Assembly: GCA_029891385.1 (NCBI GenBank)
Contig: CM057233.1
Location: forward strand, 49,864,063-49,928,062
Direction: 5' to 3'
Length of the DNA stretch: 64,000 nucleotides
Origin: Erythroxylum novogranatense
Lineage: Eukaryota; Streptophyta; Magnoliopsida; Malpighiales; Erythroxylaceae
The translations under genes were made by a program, and so were the position numbers. Positions within the stretch are counted from its first letter, which is position 1; every line of letters starts with the position of its first letter. Positions 12,606 to 26,400 of this stretch are shown one piece after another. The notes beneath the pieces were generated by a model. It saw only the letters and a list, made by a program, of their open reading frames with translations, made no database searches and was not told where the DNA came from.

Positions 12606-12930
12606 TTAGGCCCTACATATCATTACATATGTGTGAGTCACAACCAGTATCAAATACCCAAATGTTGTGATCGTAAATGATTAACCTCAATGACAAACAT
12701 ACCGAAGTAGTTGAGGCATCTGATGCCTTCTTCTGCTTCAGTGACTCCAGATAGACTTTGCAATTGCGCCTCCAATGGCCATCTTTACCACAATGGAAGC
12801 AAGTTCCTTTCGGGGCAGCTTCTTTGGTCTTCTTCTTGATGGCACTTCCTTTGGTTTCTTGGCCTTCTTCTTCTTTGGGTTCTTTTCTTCTTTGAACCGT
12901 AAGAAGAAGCACCACCATTAACACTTGCTT
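12606..12930 (-). pseudogene. Copia A gag zinc knuckle and aspartic protease
   Basis: The ORF 12613-12924 has a CCHC knuckle (CFHCGKDGHWRRNC) followed by WVFDTGCDSHICNDM, the protease active site (DTG). In the family the knuckle binds element RNA and the protease cuts the polyprotein. The reading frame does not join cleanly to gag or to the integrase piece. Confidence 0.88.
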
Positions 12931-13525
12931 ACTATCATTCTTGATAGTGCCTTCATTGCCTTGGCAGATTGATCAACTCAGTATTGTTGTGGATATTTGG
13001 TTCATCCGATAGTTTAACACGAACCGTGAATAACTCTCGGACAATCCAACCGAATTAAGTCTATACTTAACTCATAATCCATTACAAAACCTAAGACGGC
13101 CAATCTCTCAATATAGCCATTCATCTTCGTGGCATATTGCATGCCAGATGTCCCTGAGCCATCTTTGTGGTGAAGAGAAGCCTTGAGGTCTCGAACCTTT
13201 CGCATCGAAGTTTGCTCATCAAACGGCTCCCTAAGATGAAATACTATAGTGTGAGCATCCATGGACTCGTCTTTCGCTTCGCAGCTCTGATGACATCGAA
13301 GCAAGCATAATGCAAGTAGCCATGTCATCGCCCTTTAGATGCTTACGATATGCCTTCCGATCCTCATCAAGCATCAACAAAGCAGTGCATCTAGAAGTGG
13401 AACATCTAGATGTATCCCAGCCTCCTCGATCCGAGAACAATTCTCGATTCCTTAGCCATCAAGAAAATTCGGTCCGCTTAACTTGTTGGAATCCATTAGC
13501 GAGCGTAAGTTCACACCGAAGACAT
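12931..13525 (-). pseudogene. Copia A gag, broken
   Basis: The likely start is the ATG at 13525, equivalent to 53107 in element B, but the frame is lost within the first codons. Recognisable gag pieces follow: EDRKAYRKHLKGDDMATCIMLASM (13231-13440) and ESMDAHTIVFHLREPFDEQ ... YIERLAVLGFVMDYELS (13014-13328). The order matches copia gag. There are several frameshifts. Confidence 0.85.
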
Positions 13526-15529
13526 CTTCAACCAACCTAAACGGAAAGAGAGAAAGAATGTTAGAATAGGAATAGATGCATAATCATAAGGACTTGAATG
13601 ATATGCAAAAGCTCCCACTAGTTTCATAGAATCCATAACCCTCATTAAGGCCAAAGAAACAAGATGACATAATGTCCTAGTGGGTTGATATCCGATATTG
13701 CTAAGAATGACCTTGGGTTTACCCAACAAGTCACAACTTAGGTCAATCGGTAGGTATCGAACATACCAATTGCATCATCGATAACCGACATTAAGCATGA
13801 CCTTGGGTTTACCCAACAAGCCACCTTATGTCTCGGAGGTATCAAATATACCAATTACATCTTAGACACAACTATCGATCCATGCTATCAACTTGTTGAT
13901 GTGTGCACTTACATTGGGTTATCAACTTTTGATGCGCATACATCGATGTATGCTACCCAATTCGCCTCGTCCACGCCGACCTTGAGTTTACTCAACAAAC
14001 CAACACTTCTAGTGAAAACCAACCCATTAATCCGAAAATCACATTTTCATGGTTCAACATATCCAGATAGAGCGAGCTTGGGTTTACCCAACAACCCAAC
14101 CCTATAAGAACTCTGGTTCTTACCATATTAATGGAAGGCGTTAGTTTTCATATACCGAGGAGGATTTCAACTCTAGACTCCAAGTCAAGGATTATAGTCA
14201 CCGTGACTATATGGAATGATTTAGGTTTCATCAATCACATTGAATCTTTCCTTATAATCATCCATCATCCCTCTTGAGCATGTCACAAGTCGACTTACAA
14301 AGAATGCAAGTCGCCTTATGCCCTCGCTTACGCACAAGTCGCCTTATATCATGATACAAGTCGACTTATGGCAAGACTCGAACAAGTCGACTTATGTCCC
14401 AGATAAGTCGACTTATCCAACAAAATTGCTATTATCTCTAATCGCTAATTCCTCAATCCATGTAATCCCAATTCACAATACCAACATACCTAAGGTAATA
14501 TCTGTTAATTTGATGTACCAATGAACACTTCATTGTTACATGATTGCCATATACAGTCAAACCATACAAGAAAAGCTTGAAAATGAGTCATTACTCATAA
14601 ATATCCAAACAATTTAGGAAACACCAAATTATCACCCTAAGTATCTCTAGCTAGTCCATACGTTATCAAATTACTTCGGCACAAGTCACAAAAAATTATG
14701 ACGGCCAAAACAAGCAAGATAATGAAATACACTAACGAGACGCTAATGTGACCTATTCGGCATCCGAAAATTCTTGGAAAACCAACTTCAAGCAATTCAG
14801 TTTGGAAAGCATACAACATCAAGATAACACATTTTCAATCATATTAAAAATGGTCCAAGGCATTGGAACTGAAAAATACACATTCAATTATGTCAAGCAA
14901 AACAGTCCCAACAATTTTCACAAAACTGCCAAGTACTACACATTGCTCGAAATAATCATTGAAACAATTTTAATAAATTCTGAGAAAATTATACAGGTTA
15001 CTACATGTTCCGAACATGCTTCATGAATTTTTACAGGATTTATAGCGATCAAAAACTCAGTCAACCTAAGCAACAAAACCGATTCAAAATCTGTGTTCAT
15101 CAACATAGCTATTCCCAAAAGCATAGAATAAATTCGTGAATAAATAGCAAATCACCTTGAAAACACTTTTCCATCCACATAGACATTCAAAAACATCTTA
15201 GGGACATGTTGGTGAAGGCCAATACGAAAAAAAAAAATTTCTAGAATTTATTATCGAATTTATACACATGCCTGTTCACAGAATGTGTCACAAAACAGCA
15301 TCTAGAACCTTAGGGAATAAATTAGCAAAACTATATCAAATCAAATTGATAAATTCTCATCTTTCACAGACATATTCTATAACATGTTATGAACAATTCT
15401 GGGCAGAAAAATTTCGAAAAACATATCCCTATATTAATTCGAAATTTGGACAGCATGCATGCATCAACGTCAAATTCAAATAGGAAGTCCGACCTAGCTA
15501 GGGTTTTAGCTTCATACACGACACAAGTG
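13526..15529 (-). other. Copia A untranslated leader (2 kb)
   Basis: No coding sequence between the primer-binding site and gag. It holds the phrase TGGGTTTACCCAACAA repeated at about 13710-13730, 13800-13822 and 14070-14100, and an AAGTCGACTT-type array (14287-14414). Element B has the same layout at 53108-55176. Confidence 0.75.
14287..14414. repeat. AAGTCGACTT palindrome array, copia A leader
   Basis: Perfect copies start at 14287, 14358, 14384 and 14405. Two variants reading AAGTCGCCTT start at 14308 and 14336. Confidence 0.93.
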
Positions 15530-15541
15530 GCTCTGATACCA
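15530..15541 (-). other. Primer-binding site of copia A
   Basis: The reverse complement reads TGGTATCAGAGC, complementary to the 3' end of initiator-Met tRNA. It lies one base from the LTR (15543). This fixes 15543-17482 as the 5' LTR. Confidence 0.92.
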
Positions 15542-15542
15542 C

Positions 15543-16066
15543 TGTAGGAAAATCCCGAGAGGTACATCACATGTACCAGGTGTGGAAAACAAAAATTTTT
15601 TTCGCCGGGACCTTCCCAAAGGTCAGGATCTATGTGTCGGTATGAAGATTCAAACCTGAATAGACAATAGAGACTATCTCTAAAGGTATCCACGCAGAGA
15701 TCAGAAAATCTAACCGGGACAAACCCTTTTGACCCGGGAATAGCTAGAACAAAGTAAAGGCTGCTAGACCCTACCTTATTCTGGAGAGCTTGGAAAATCG
15801 ATGGAGGAGAGATGAAGGATGAAGCTTGGAAGATGAAGATGATCGTATGCCTTTTGGAAGGAAACTTTTTCTCTTCTTTCAAAAGCCAAACCCACGAAGA
15901 ACATAGGCTTAAGACCATCTTAGAAACTCTTTCTATATATTCTTTCATATCCAACGATCATCATCTTCCATTCACCTTTTTGATTTTGTCATTTAGCCAT
16001 TTAATGCTTTAATGACTAGGCTTAGTAATGGAAGTTTCTCCATTCTTCCTCCATCCCACGTGCATA

Positions 16067-16107
<41 letters not shown>

Positions 16108-17482
16108 TTTAATTAATTAATCATATATATATATGTATATATATTGCTGAAGTGGTCCAGTCACACTGGGATCGGTCATACCGGCCTACCGGGTCCCGGT
16201 ATGGGATAAACCCCCGAAAACTTTTTTCAGCAATATCGATGTCGCGATCTCATCGGGACATATCTCGATCTCATCGGGATCCATTTAATCCTAATGCTCT
16301 CCATAATTGGAACTCTGTCTAATACTATTTTACGGATTCTCCGAGACACTCTTATGCGTGTGACCCTTTAGGTTCCCGGTTATGTTGGTCACTTAGATTA
16401 ACAATTAATCTGAGCAAGTCATGAGCGGCGTCTAGCAACACATCATGACCCCAATTGATCGAAAGTAATTGGTTTGATGAATTCATCACGAACCGTATCA
16501 CGAACCCTTCCATGACAATTCTCGTGCAATTCGTCCTTTCAACATCCTATATCCCACTTGGTTATGAGTATGGTCAAAGTGTCAACTATTACTAGACTAA
16601 GTCTAGCCCAGTGATATCGGTTCTCGTCTTAGACTCATTACTTTATATGTCCATGAAGACACTCTTCATGACATATTTATGCTCCGCCGAGACTTAAAGT
16701 AATGATCCCGACAAGAGGCAGGTATCTCTTCTTTATCACGTAAGTGATGAATCCTCTATTGGCTACTCAATTACCTTCAATACCTCAAGTCGCACCCAAG
16801 CACCACCCTATGAGTAACCTCCGAAAGGCAACAAGGAATGGAGTCAAAGCAAAGATCAAGATCCAAGATATCCTCGAGTACCTCAAGTCTAAGGATACTT
16901 GCACCATTCTATGATGAGATTATCACCGACATTAGAATAGGACATCCATGTGATGATCTCATGGCAGTCATCCAATGTACTTACTACCCTTAGTAAGCAT
17001 CCACATGTCAACTCTAAATATCTCATATTTACAGCTTACGAGATCCACCGCTGATCCAATCAAGGAGTATAACATATGCTAATGCAATCCGGATTAATGA
17101 TGTCCATCTCATTAATCCAATGACTAGGAGAATTTAGATATCTTGACATAATTGCACATGATAGGAATCTCAGAGTATGATTACATCATAATTTCCTTCA
17201 TGCTATGTCATATATCATGGACTTCATTAATTTTATTAAAGATCAATATCAATTCATAAAGAACATCAAATAAATGAAACATGCCTTTCTTTATTTATTC
17301 ATAAAGTCTGCATATGACTATGAACAAAAAGCGCTAAAGGGATTGCCTTTAGGCACTACTCTAACAATCTCACTAAGATCAGACACGCATAAGTCGACTT
17401 ACACGGGTATACAAGTCGACTTATTAGTACCGAACTGGTATAAGTCGACTTACATCTTCATACAAGTCGACTTACACCTACA
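15543..17482 (-). repeat. Copia A 5' LTR (right)
   Basis: 1940 bp, paired with 7668-9605. It has a TA microsatellite at about 16068-16140, which on the element strand could supply a TATA-like promoter (inference). It differs from its partner by many small indels and by several TG-to-CG changes. The 196-aa ORF 15364-15954 spans the LTR junction and is not a gene. Confidence 0.95.
17391..17473. repeat. AAGTCGACTT palindrome cluster, copia A 5' LTR
   Basis: Perfect copies start at 17391, 17413, 17442 and 17464, with spacings 22, 29 and 22 as in the other LTR. Confidence 0.95.
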
Positions 17483-18865
17483 GAACTTAAGGGAGTCCTT
17501 AAGGGAGCTCCATGCCACTAGCGGGCAGGCAGGAGAAGCCTTTTTGACAAGTGCACTTGACATACTTAAGGGACCTAACCAAACCTACATAACATGCAAA
17601 TCGCAATTTGAGAACAGATTGCCCAATGGCACATTTCAAAAACTTGTTTGTAATGCACATGACACATTTCATAAGCTTTCTCATCAACATTTCACATTTT
17701 CAAACATATTGCCTAAATGGCACATTTCCAAAAAAACAATTTTATAACTATAGCATTCTTTCAAAAAAAATCATTTTCACATTCTTTTACAAATCATCTA
17801 CACAATATGAAAACTTTTTCCCAAAATTCATTCACAAGAAAAAGACATATGGCATAACATAATCATACACAATTCAATCAAAACAATAAAGCAACATTTA
17901 TTTGAAATCCTTTTATTTTCTTAATTTGGAAAGAAAACTTAATAACTCATTACTCAAATTATAAACATGAAACCCACCTTAATTCCTTGCTTAATCTTGT
18001 TCAAAATGCACCCCTTCATGCTCCTCTTGCCTCTCTTAATCTCTTTCATCAATAGCAAAAATCCCTAGTCAATAAGCATCCAAATTAAACAATTCATAAG
18101 GCATAATCATCAAAATTGGTCTTAGAAAACTTAAACACATACCATTCTTAAGCTATATACACCAAAACTCTTTCAAAAATTCAACCAATAAAAAATACCC
18201 TTACCTTAATCCTTCACCAAATGAAGAGTTTCTTGGCTTGAATGAAAACTCTCATCATCCTCTTCCTTTTTCCTTCTTGAATAAACTTCAAAATCCATCC
18301 TGGAAGCTTAGAAAAATCAAAACCCTAACATTTTTTCTTCTTTCTTCTTTCTCTCCTTCTTCCACCGAAGTCTCTCCTCTCTTCTTTCTTTTCCTTGTTC
18401 TTTCTTTCAAATTTTTGTGCTTGCTTGCTTCTTCAAGACTATCTTCTAATTACAAAAATGTCATTAATGAATAAGCAAAGACCTCTTTACCCCTCATTCA
18501 AAGCCTTATAATCTTAATGCTTAAGTATTCTTCCTAAAATGCCCACATACATTCACACTCTTGCTACTTAATTCAACCAAACCATATCTTAAAATCCAAC
18601 TAACATTAACACAATAATTAACTCCAAATAAAATAATTAATCTTGCAAAACCTCAAAAAAAAAATTAAAATCATGCTTAATTCCTTCCAAAAATCAAGAT
18701 CTTATTTTAATTATGAAATTGAAAAAATTTGGTAACACTTCCTTTTGGAAAAATATTCCTTATTGTCTTAATTTTTCAAAGACATCAAAATCATTCAATT
18801 TGATTCAATAGTCCAAAAGTTATACCCCAAAACATTTTTGGACTGTTCATGAAGAAAAGAAGAAA
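17483..18865 (-). repeat. Reversed gypsy-type LTR fragment, right half
   Basis: Continues 7021-7667 beyond copia A; the first five bases are the GAACT duplication. On the minus strand it has the purine-rich segment and an AAGGTAAGG site (about 18200-18420), an AAGGTGGGT site (about 17975) and the end of the conserved module (TATAACTTTTGGACTATTGA, about 18805-18824). The homology stops near 18865, at the position where other LTRs carry a palindrome cluster. ORFs such as 17608-17862 and 18238-18474 are chance. Confidence 0.7.
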
Positions 18866-19062
18866 AAACGAATAGTGGACATAGGAGATTTGGAGAATTT
18901 TCTGTATATCTTTGGATCGCACTATACAATACAATTATATAGATTAGGAGGTGGAGTATATGTAGACATCAACCTATATAAGGTAACTATACATGTAAAT
19001 CAAATCAAATCACAATCCCCAAAACTAAGGGATCAATATAATCTCCTAAAACTAACACTTAC
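18866..19062 (-). other. Remnant intron or flank of the kinase fragment
   Basis: Starts on the minus strand with GTAAGT at 19062, a consensus splice donor following exon 3. No further exon is found. It is probably truncated intron joined to the LTR fragment. Confidence 0.5.
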
Positions 19063-19807
<745 letters not shown>

Positions 19808-20350
19808 CTTCACAAACGATACAAGTTAGGAAAAGAAAAGGAAAAAAAAACAAGGGCCTATGCTGCATTTCTAATGCAAGTAATGCAGAGGAACTTCTAT
19901 TTATCAAATATATTTTTTGGCCTGATCTTGGCATCCTCTCCAATAAAGGGTGTTAGCTCATAACTGAAACTATCAGCGGTGGAATGAACGCATTTTTAAT
20001 GTGCCCCGTCTGTATACCGTATGAATGTTGGTATTTAAAGTCACTAATGTACTATACAGGAGTGATTTCAGAGGTTTTGCAAGTAACAATATAACGGATG
20101 TCACTTACTTTTAACTCTTTCCCTCGGCCGAGTCCAGATTCTCTGTCTAATGTTAACATGTCTTATTGTATCTAATGACCAAATGACGTCGTTTTTTTGT
20201 AAAAATTTGACAGAAACATTAGACAGAGGACAGACGCCCACCCACAGGCTCTGTTTTCAAACCAAAACGGAAACCAGCTTTAAATTTCCAAAGCCAAATT
20301 TTTGTACTTATGTTCTTATGCAGTACTGGACTAATTTTAAAGCATGTTTA
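19808..20350. other. Non-repeat flank without recognisable gene
   Basis: No coding sequence recognised. It contains a 14-bp perfect inverted repeat (20141-20154 and 20215-20228). The AT-rich block begins near 20350. Confidence 0.5.
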
Positions 20351-21197
20351 TTATTTGTTTGTTTAATTCTTATTCTTATTATTATTATTATTTATGAATT
20401 ATTGTTATTTCCATTATTGTAAATAATGTTAAATAATATTATTAAAATAGTTATTATTATTAAATTTATTGCAGAGTAATTATTAAATTTATTGTCATTA
20501 TCATTAAATTCCTTTTAATAAATTTATTAATCTTTTGTTATATTTATTATTATAATTATTATTAGTAATATTATTATTATTATTACAATATTCGTTATGA
20601 TTATTAAATTTATTAATTATTATTATTATTATGAATTTTGTTATAATTAGTTATTTTCTTCTTATTATTATTATCTTTATTATTTGATCAAAGTTTATAT
20701 TCCTTATAATTTTAATTATTTTATTATTAATTTCGAATTGAGTATATGTACTTATTATTATAAATCTTATTAAATTTTGTTATTATATTTATTATTAATA
20801 TTAGTATTATTATTAAATTCCTTATTATGATTAAATGCATATATCTTAATTAAATTAATAAGAAAATTAAAGAACCATAATAAAATTTAAAATAATATAG
20901 TGGTGAATAATAATAAGAAATATAAACTTAGCACAACCGTAAGGATTAATTGTGGACACAATTTATAAATAACAAATTATAAGGAAATTAATACTTACAG
21001 TTAATACTTATTATTTTAGTTATTATTATCATTGTTAAGTTTATTATTTATTTTGATTTCCATTATGATAACAACTTTAAAATATTTTTATTAAATTTCG
21101 TGTCATTATTATTAAATTTATTGGTGAGTATGTAATATATTAATAATAATTTAATTAATTTCGTTATTGATATTAAATTTATTATTATTATTATTTC

Positions 21198-21232
<35 letters not shown>

Positions 21233-21827
21233 CTTCCGCTTATTAATTACCTTCTAATTATTTGAAGGTGTAGAGTTATTAAATATTTAGTTAATGTGAT
21301 TATTATGATTAGTTTTGCACTTCAAAGATATTATTGAATATTAATTAATGTATTATATTTAATTAAATAGTTTATTTTATTCATAACATTATTAAAAACA
21401 CATTTGAATTATTAAGTAGGAAATTAATCATTAAAGCCCATTTGAAACAATTAAATTAATAAGAATAATTAAATAACCATAATAATTGTTAATAATAATG
21501 TAAGGTGAATAATAATAAGGAATATAAAATAAGCACTTATCATATTTGAAAACAATTAAAATAATAAGAATGATTAAAGAAAGAAAACATTTTATTATTT
21601 ATTATAATATAATTAATAATTATAATTATTCATATAATTTATAAATTAAAACCGATTATAAACAATTAGCAAAAATAAGCATATAATTTTTCCTTATTAT
21701 TATCAGGTACAAAATTAATAACAATCTGGAATGTAATCACCTTATTTAATATAATCACAAACCCAAATCATGTAATAAGTTATAAGAATAACAAAGAATG
21801 TCTCCAAAATATAGTCACCTTGAGGGT

Positions 21828-21995
21828 GACTAGCGAGGCAAGGCGAGGCGAGGTCAAGATTTTCAAACCCTCGCGAGAGCGAGGGCTCGTCCTTGCTAGG
21901 CTGGGCATTTTCTAAGCCTCGCGAGGGCGAGCGCTCACCCTAGCGAGGCTGGTCATTTTCCAATCCCCGCCCTCGCCCTCGCGAGACTGGTCTGA
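21828..21995. repeat. GC-rich island of CTCGCGAG-type palindromes
   Basis: A 170-bp island inside AT-rich DNA with repeated GCGAGG and its complement. Palindromic cores TCGCGA are at 21871, 21919 and 21979, within arms such as GCCTCGCGAGG (21916-21926). Confidence 0.85.
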
Positions 21996-22267
21996 TTTAA
22001 TTTTTATTTGATTTTATTTATGTAACTATTATTATCTAGGGACTTATAATAATAATAATATTAATAATGATAATAATAATCATCATAATAAGAATAATTT
22101 AGATAATAATAATAATAATAGTGTGTAGTTATTATTATTATTATTATTATTTTATGATTGTTCTAATAGTTTATAAAATAATGTTATTTCCATTGTTTTA
22201 ATCATCGTTGCATACCTTTTTTGAAATTTGTTGGATTACTATTTAAATTTGTGCTTGAGTATTTTAT

Positions 22268-22270
22268 ATA

Positions 22271-22366
<96 letters not shown>

Positions 22367-22387
22367 TACTACTATTACTATTGTTTC

Positions 22388-22483
<96 letters not shown>

Positions 22484-22497
22484 CATTATTATTATTG
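22268..22497. repeat. (ATT)n microsatellite
   Basis: About 230 bp of nearly pure ATT triplets, with one short ACT/GTT-bearing interruption near 22366-22386. Confidence 0.97.
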
Positions 22498-22616
22498 CTA
22501 TGGTAAATAAAATTATTCTAATGTGTTATAATTAAGAATTTATATATTGGTTATTATTATTATTATGAATACTACATAATCATTATCATTTTTATTATTA
22601 TGAGTATTATTATTAT

Positions 22617-22648
22617 TAAGGTTATTATTATTATTATTATTGTTATTG

Positions 22649-22742
<94 letters not shown>

Positions 22743-22760
22743 TATAATTATTATTACTGC

Positions 22761-22822
<62 letters not shown>

Positions 22823-22823
22823 T
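22617..22823. repeat. (ATT)n microsatellite
   Basis: About 200 bp of ATT triplets with a small number of substitutions (GTT, ACT). Confidence 0.97.
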
Positions 22824-23167
22824 ACTGTTAAATATAATTATTAAATTTATTGTGCAGTATTTATTAAATTTATTATTATTATTATTATTATTAAATTCCT
22901 TATTAATATTAAATATTATTACTGTTATTTTTATTTTCATTATTATTATAATTATTATCATTATTATTATTATTATTAAAATGTTTATTATTATTCATAA
23001 CATATTATTAATATAAATAAATAAAAGCAAACTCACTTAATGAAAATAAATTCATTAAATAATAAAAGGAAATTAAAATAAAAATACTATTAATTGTAAT
23101 AATAAAATAAAAAATGTCACAATTTATTTTTATTAATTTATATTAATAATATTTTATGAATAAAAAA

Positions 23168-23310
<143 letters not shown>

Positions 23311-23350
23311 AATAAAATAAAAATAGTAATAATAATATTATTTAATATTA

Positions 23351-23370
23351 ATTATGTTTCTTTAATTATT
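23351..23370. repeat. Target site duplication of LINE 1, left copy
   Basis: Twenty bases identical to 29173-29192. A related uninterrupted sequence is at about 58418-58440, supporting a real insertion into the AT-rich repeat. Confidence 0.88.
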
Positions 23371-23478
23371 TATTTGTTTATTTTTTTAAAAAGGGGGGTG
23401 GGGGGATTGTATTAAAACATAGCTCTACAAGAGTAGATAAAGTTCAGTACAAAAGTCCTGTAAAGAAAGAAATAAGAC

Positions 23479-26400
23479 TCATGGTTTATATCGTATGTAT
23501 GGAACAAAATTATGTTCCATTCGCAAGATTGTCCGGAGAGGAAGAGGTAGAGTAAGTGCCGTAGCAAATTGTGTCGAAATACCACCCGAAGCTAACTTTG
23601 CTAAAAAATCTGCAAAGCTATTAACCTCTCGATAAACATAGAGAATGGACGACGTCGAGTCAGAGAGCATATGTTGAATATCTTCAAGTGCTGTTTCATA
23701 CCTTCAAGGCCAAATTTCTGAACTGTGGTTCAATAGTTGCACAATACCCATATTGTCTGTTTGAACCTGTATTTTTCGGAATCCATAGGCAACACAAAAC
23801 CGAAGGCCACAAGCTATGGCCTCTATTTCCATGGCGAAACTAACATTGGAATTACAGTAGCGACACTCAGCAAACAAAAAAGAACCATTGGCATATCGCA
23901 CCACGAATCCCCAACCTGAAGGTCCGGGACAGCCAAGCGATGAGCCATCAGTGTTAAGAACAATGTTGCAATCATCCGAGGGTTGCCAACATAAAGTCAT
24001 AATCACCAGCTTGCGAGGCAATTGAAAATGACAGTTAAAAGAAATGGATAAATTAGACATTTCCTGTCTATCCTTTGGAAATACTTGATGAACTCGCACC
24101 ATAGAGGAGACATGTTACATAATCGAAAAGATCAAGGCTGAGACCGTTGTGGACTTACCCTCATATACGCGCAGGTTGCGCATTTTCCACAGCTCCCAGA
24201 GGATGAAATAAGGTATGACCGAAATGATCACAAGTCTTGCAGTTGTCCCCCTGCCAAGAGTAGACCACTCCCGGATAAAGAGCCATAGGCCAGGAGGGAA
24301 AGATAAATGAAGATCTAACAGGGCTGCAAAGTGTCGCCATACCATTCTGGTCGTGGGACACTCATAAAAAAGGTGTTGCACACTGTCGGCTGCCAAGGAA
24401 CAAATACTACATCGCGAAGGATTTAGAAAGAAACCCAACATGTTCAATGTTTCCGGGAAAGGAAGAAGGGAATTATAGAGACGCCACACAAAAATAGAGA
24501 TCTTCTTTGGCAGAAACTTATTCCAAACTTTTCCTGTAACGGTTGGTTTCCAAATGCGCCGATCAGGCCCAGAAGAAAACTGTTGGGAATGGGTAGATAT
24601 AAATGCAGCGTGAGCAGGTTGCAAGAAAGGAATAATGCTGCCCAACAACTCTTCCTTCTGGAAAAAGAATTCTCGGACAGTGAGCAGTGGGAGAGGAACT
24701 TGATGTACTTGAGCCAACGAAGAAAAAGCTCCAAGATTTGACTAGTTATCTATCCAGAAAGACGATAGTCCAGTATGGATAGAAACATACTCATAGTCCT
24801 GAGCAAGCCGATCTACTTTGGCAATTCTTCGCCAATGCGTTCTACGTCTTGCAGTCGGTGATAAGATGGTAACAAATTTAGCCCAAAGACCCACTTGGTT
24901 TTTGACCTTCCACCATAACTTAATCGAATATGTTGCTACAATATCCTCCAATTTTTGGAAGCCCAACCCATTCTCATCGATCGAGAAAGAAAGACGGTCC
25001 CATGAACGTCAATGTCGTTTATTATCTGTAAAATAGCTTCCCTAGAAAAACTTTTAGAAGACCTTTTCCAGTTTGGTTAAGATGGATTTAGGAGGTTCAA
25101 TAGCAGTGAAGACGTGTTGTGGGATGGAGGATAAGACATGTTTGATTAAAATCATCCGAGCTGCAGGGGATAGCCACTTATTCTTCCAACTACAAATTCG
25201 TGTCTCAATTGCCTCAACTAAATGAGTGAACAAACACTTTGTCTTTCTGCCCCGGAATAATCTGCAACCTAGGTATTGCAAGGGGAAAAAGCCTTGGCCC
25301 ATTTGTAGGAGCTGTAGAACATCTTGGCGATGATTATGAGACACACCTTCTGGCAATATAAAATAACTTTTTTGCTTATTAACCTTTTGACTCGGGGCTG
25401 CTTCATAATCAGCAAGCAGGAGGTTAAGCTGAGTGAGTGACCGTTTATCGCTTCGGATAAAGAGAATTAAATCGTCAGCAAAGCAGAGATGAGAGACAAC
25501 TGTTGATCTAGTAGGCACACCATAGGGCAATATCCTGCCTTGCATAAAAAAAGATTGCATAGAGCGAGTAAAAGCCTCCGAGACCAAGATAAATAAGTAA
25601 GGTGACAAAGTATCTCCTTTTTTGATGCCTCGGGATGACTGGAAGAAACCCACTGGACTGTCATTTACCAAAATTGAGAACCAGCTGGAGTGAAGGGTCC
25701 CAATAATCAGCCTGATAAGCCCACCATTGAACCCAAAGGCCGCCAATAGACGGGATAGAAATGACCAAGAGACACGGTCAAAAGCCTTCATCATATCTAG
25801 TTTGAGAAGTATATTACCACCTCGAGCCAGGTGGTTAAGAAATTGACATAAATCCTGAGCCAGCAGAATATTGTCCACAATGTCCCGCCCAGATAAAAAA
25901 GCCGACTGCTCCGGGGAGATCAATTTGGGTAAAACAGTTTTCAACCGTTTTGTAAGTATCTTCGTGAAGACTTTATTCAAGAAAGTACAGAGACTGATTG
26001 GTCGAAATTCGGAAAAAGAGTTTACACTTAGCTTTTTTGGAAAAAGAGTAATCAACGTGCTACTTACTGCACAAGGAACTAGGATCCGGGACATAAATTC
26101 AGCACAGGCATCAAAGAGATCATAACAGATGATGTCCCAACAATTATGATAAAAGGCTCCACAGAATCCATCAACTCCGGGCGCACTAGTGGACGATAAA
26201 CTCATGACTGCTTGCTTAACCTCCTCCATTGTGACCGGTTGTAACAACAAAACATTATCCTCATCCTCAATAAGCCTCGGTATGTAGCTTAGCAGCCGAG
26301 AGGTTGCTACCTCCTCATCCTCAACTACCTCTTGTGATAAGAGGGATTGAAAATATCTAACCGCTTCGAGTTCAATGTATGTCGGGTCTGTCAACCACTG

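Larger units (their letters stand above)
7668..17482 (-). mobile_element. Complete Ty1/copia element A (Angela/Tork-like), minus strand
   Basis: 9815 bp with two LTRs (15543-17482 is the 5' LTR, 7668-9605 the 3' LTR in element orientation), a primer-binding site, a polypurine tract and a decayed gag-pol in copia order (gag, protease, integrase, RT, RNase H). The target duplication GAACT is at 7663-7667 and 17483-17487. The LTR ends TGTAGG...CCTACA form a 6-bp inverted repeat. Compared with relatives B and C, each LTR is about 116 bp longer at its 5' end. The coding region has many indels and is non-functional. Confidence 0.95.

Noticed and set aside
15530..15541. tRNA gene remnants at the Met-tRNA complements
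   Set aside because: Only 12-13 bases match and they abut LTRs. These are primer-binding sites.
15364..15954. 196-aa minus-strand ORF, and the similar 170-aa ORF at 7567-8079
   Set aside because: They run across an LTR and its junction with different flanks. The shared part is LTR sequence, with no domain and no family support.
22202..23016. Long Ile-, Leu- or Asn-rich ORFs on both strands (92-138 aa)
   Set aside because: They are translations of ATT/AAT microsatellites, open in several frames at once. No protein signal.
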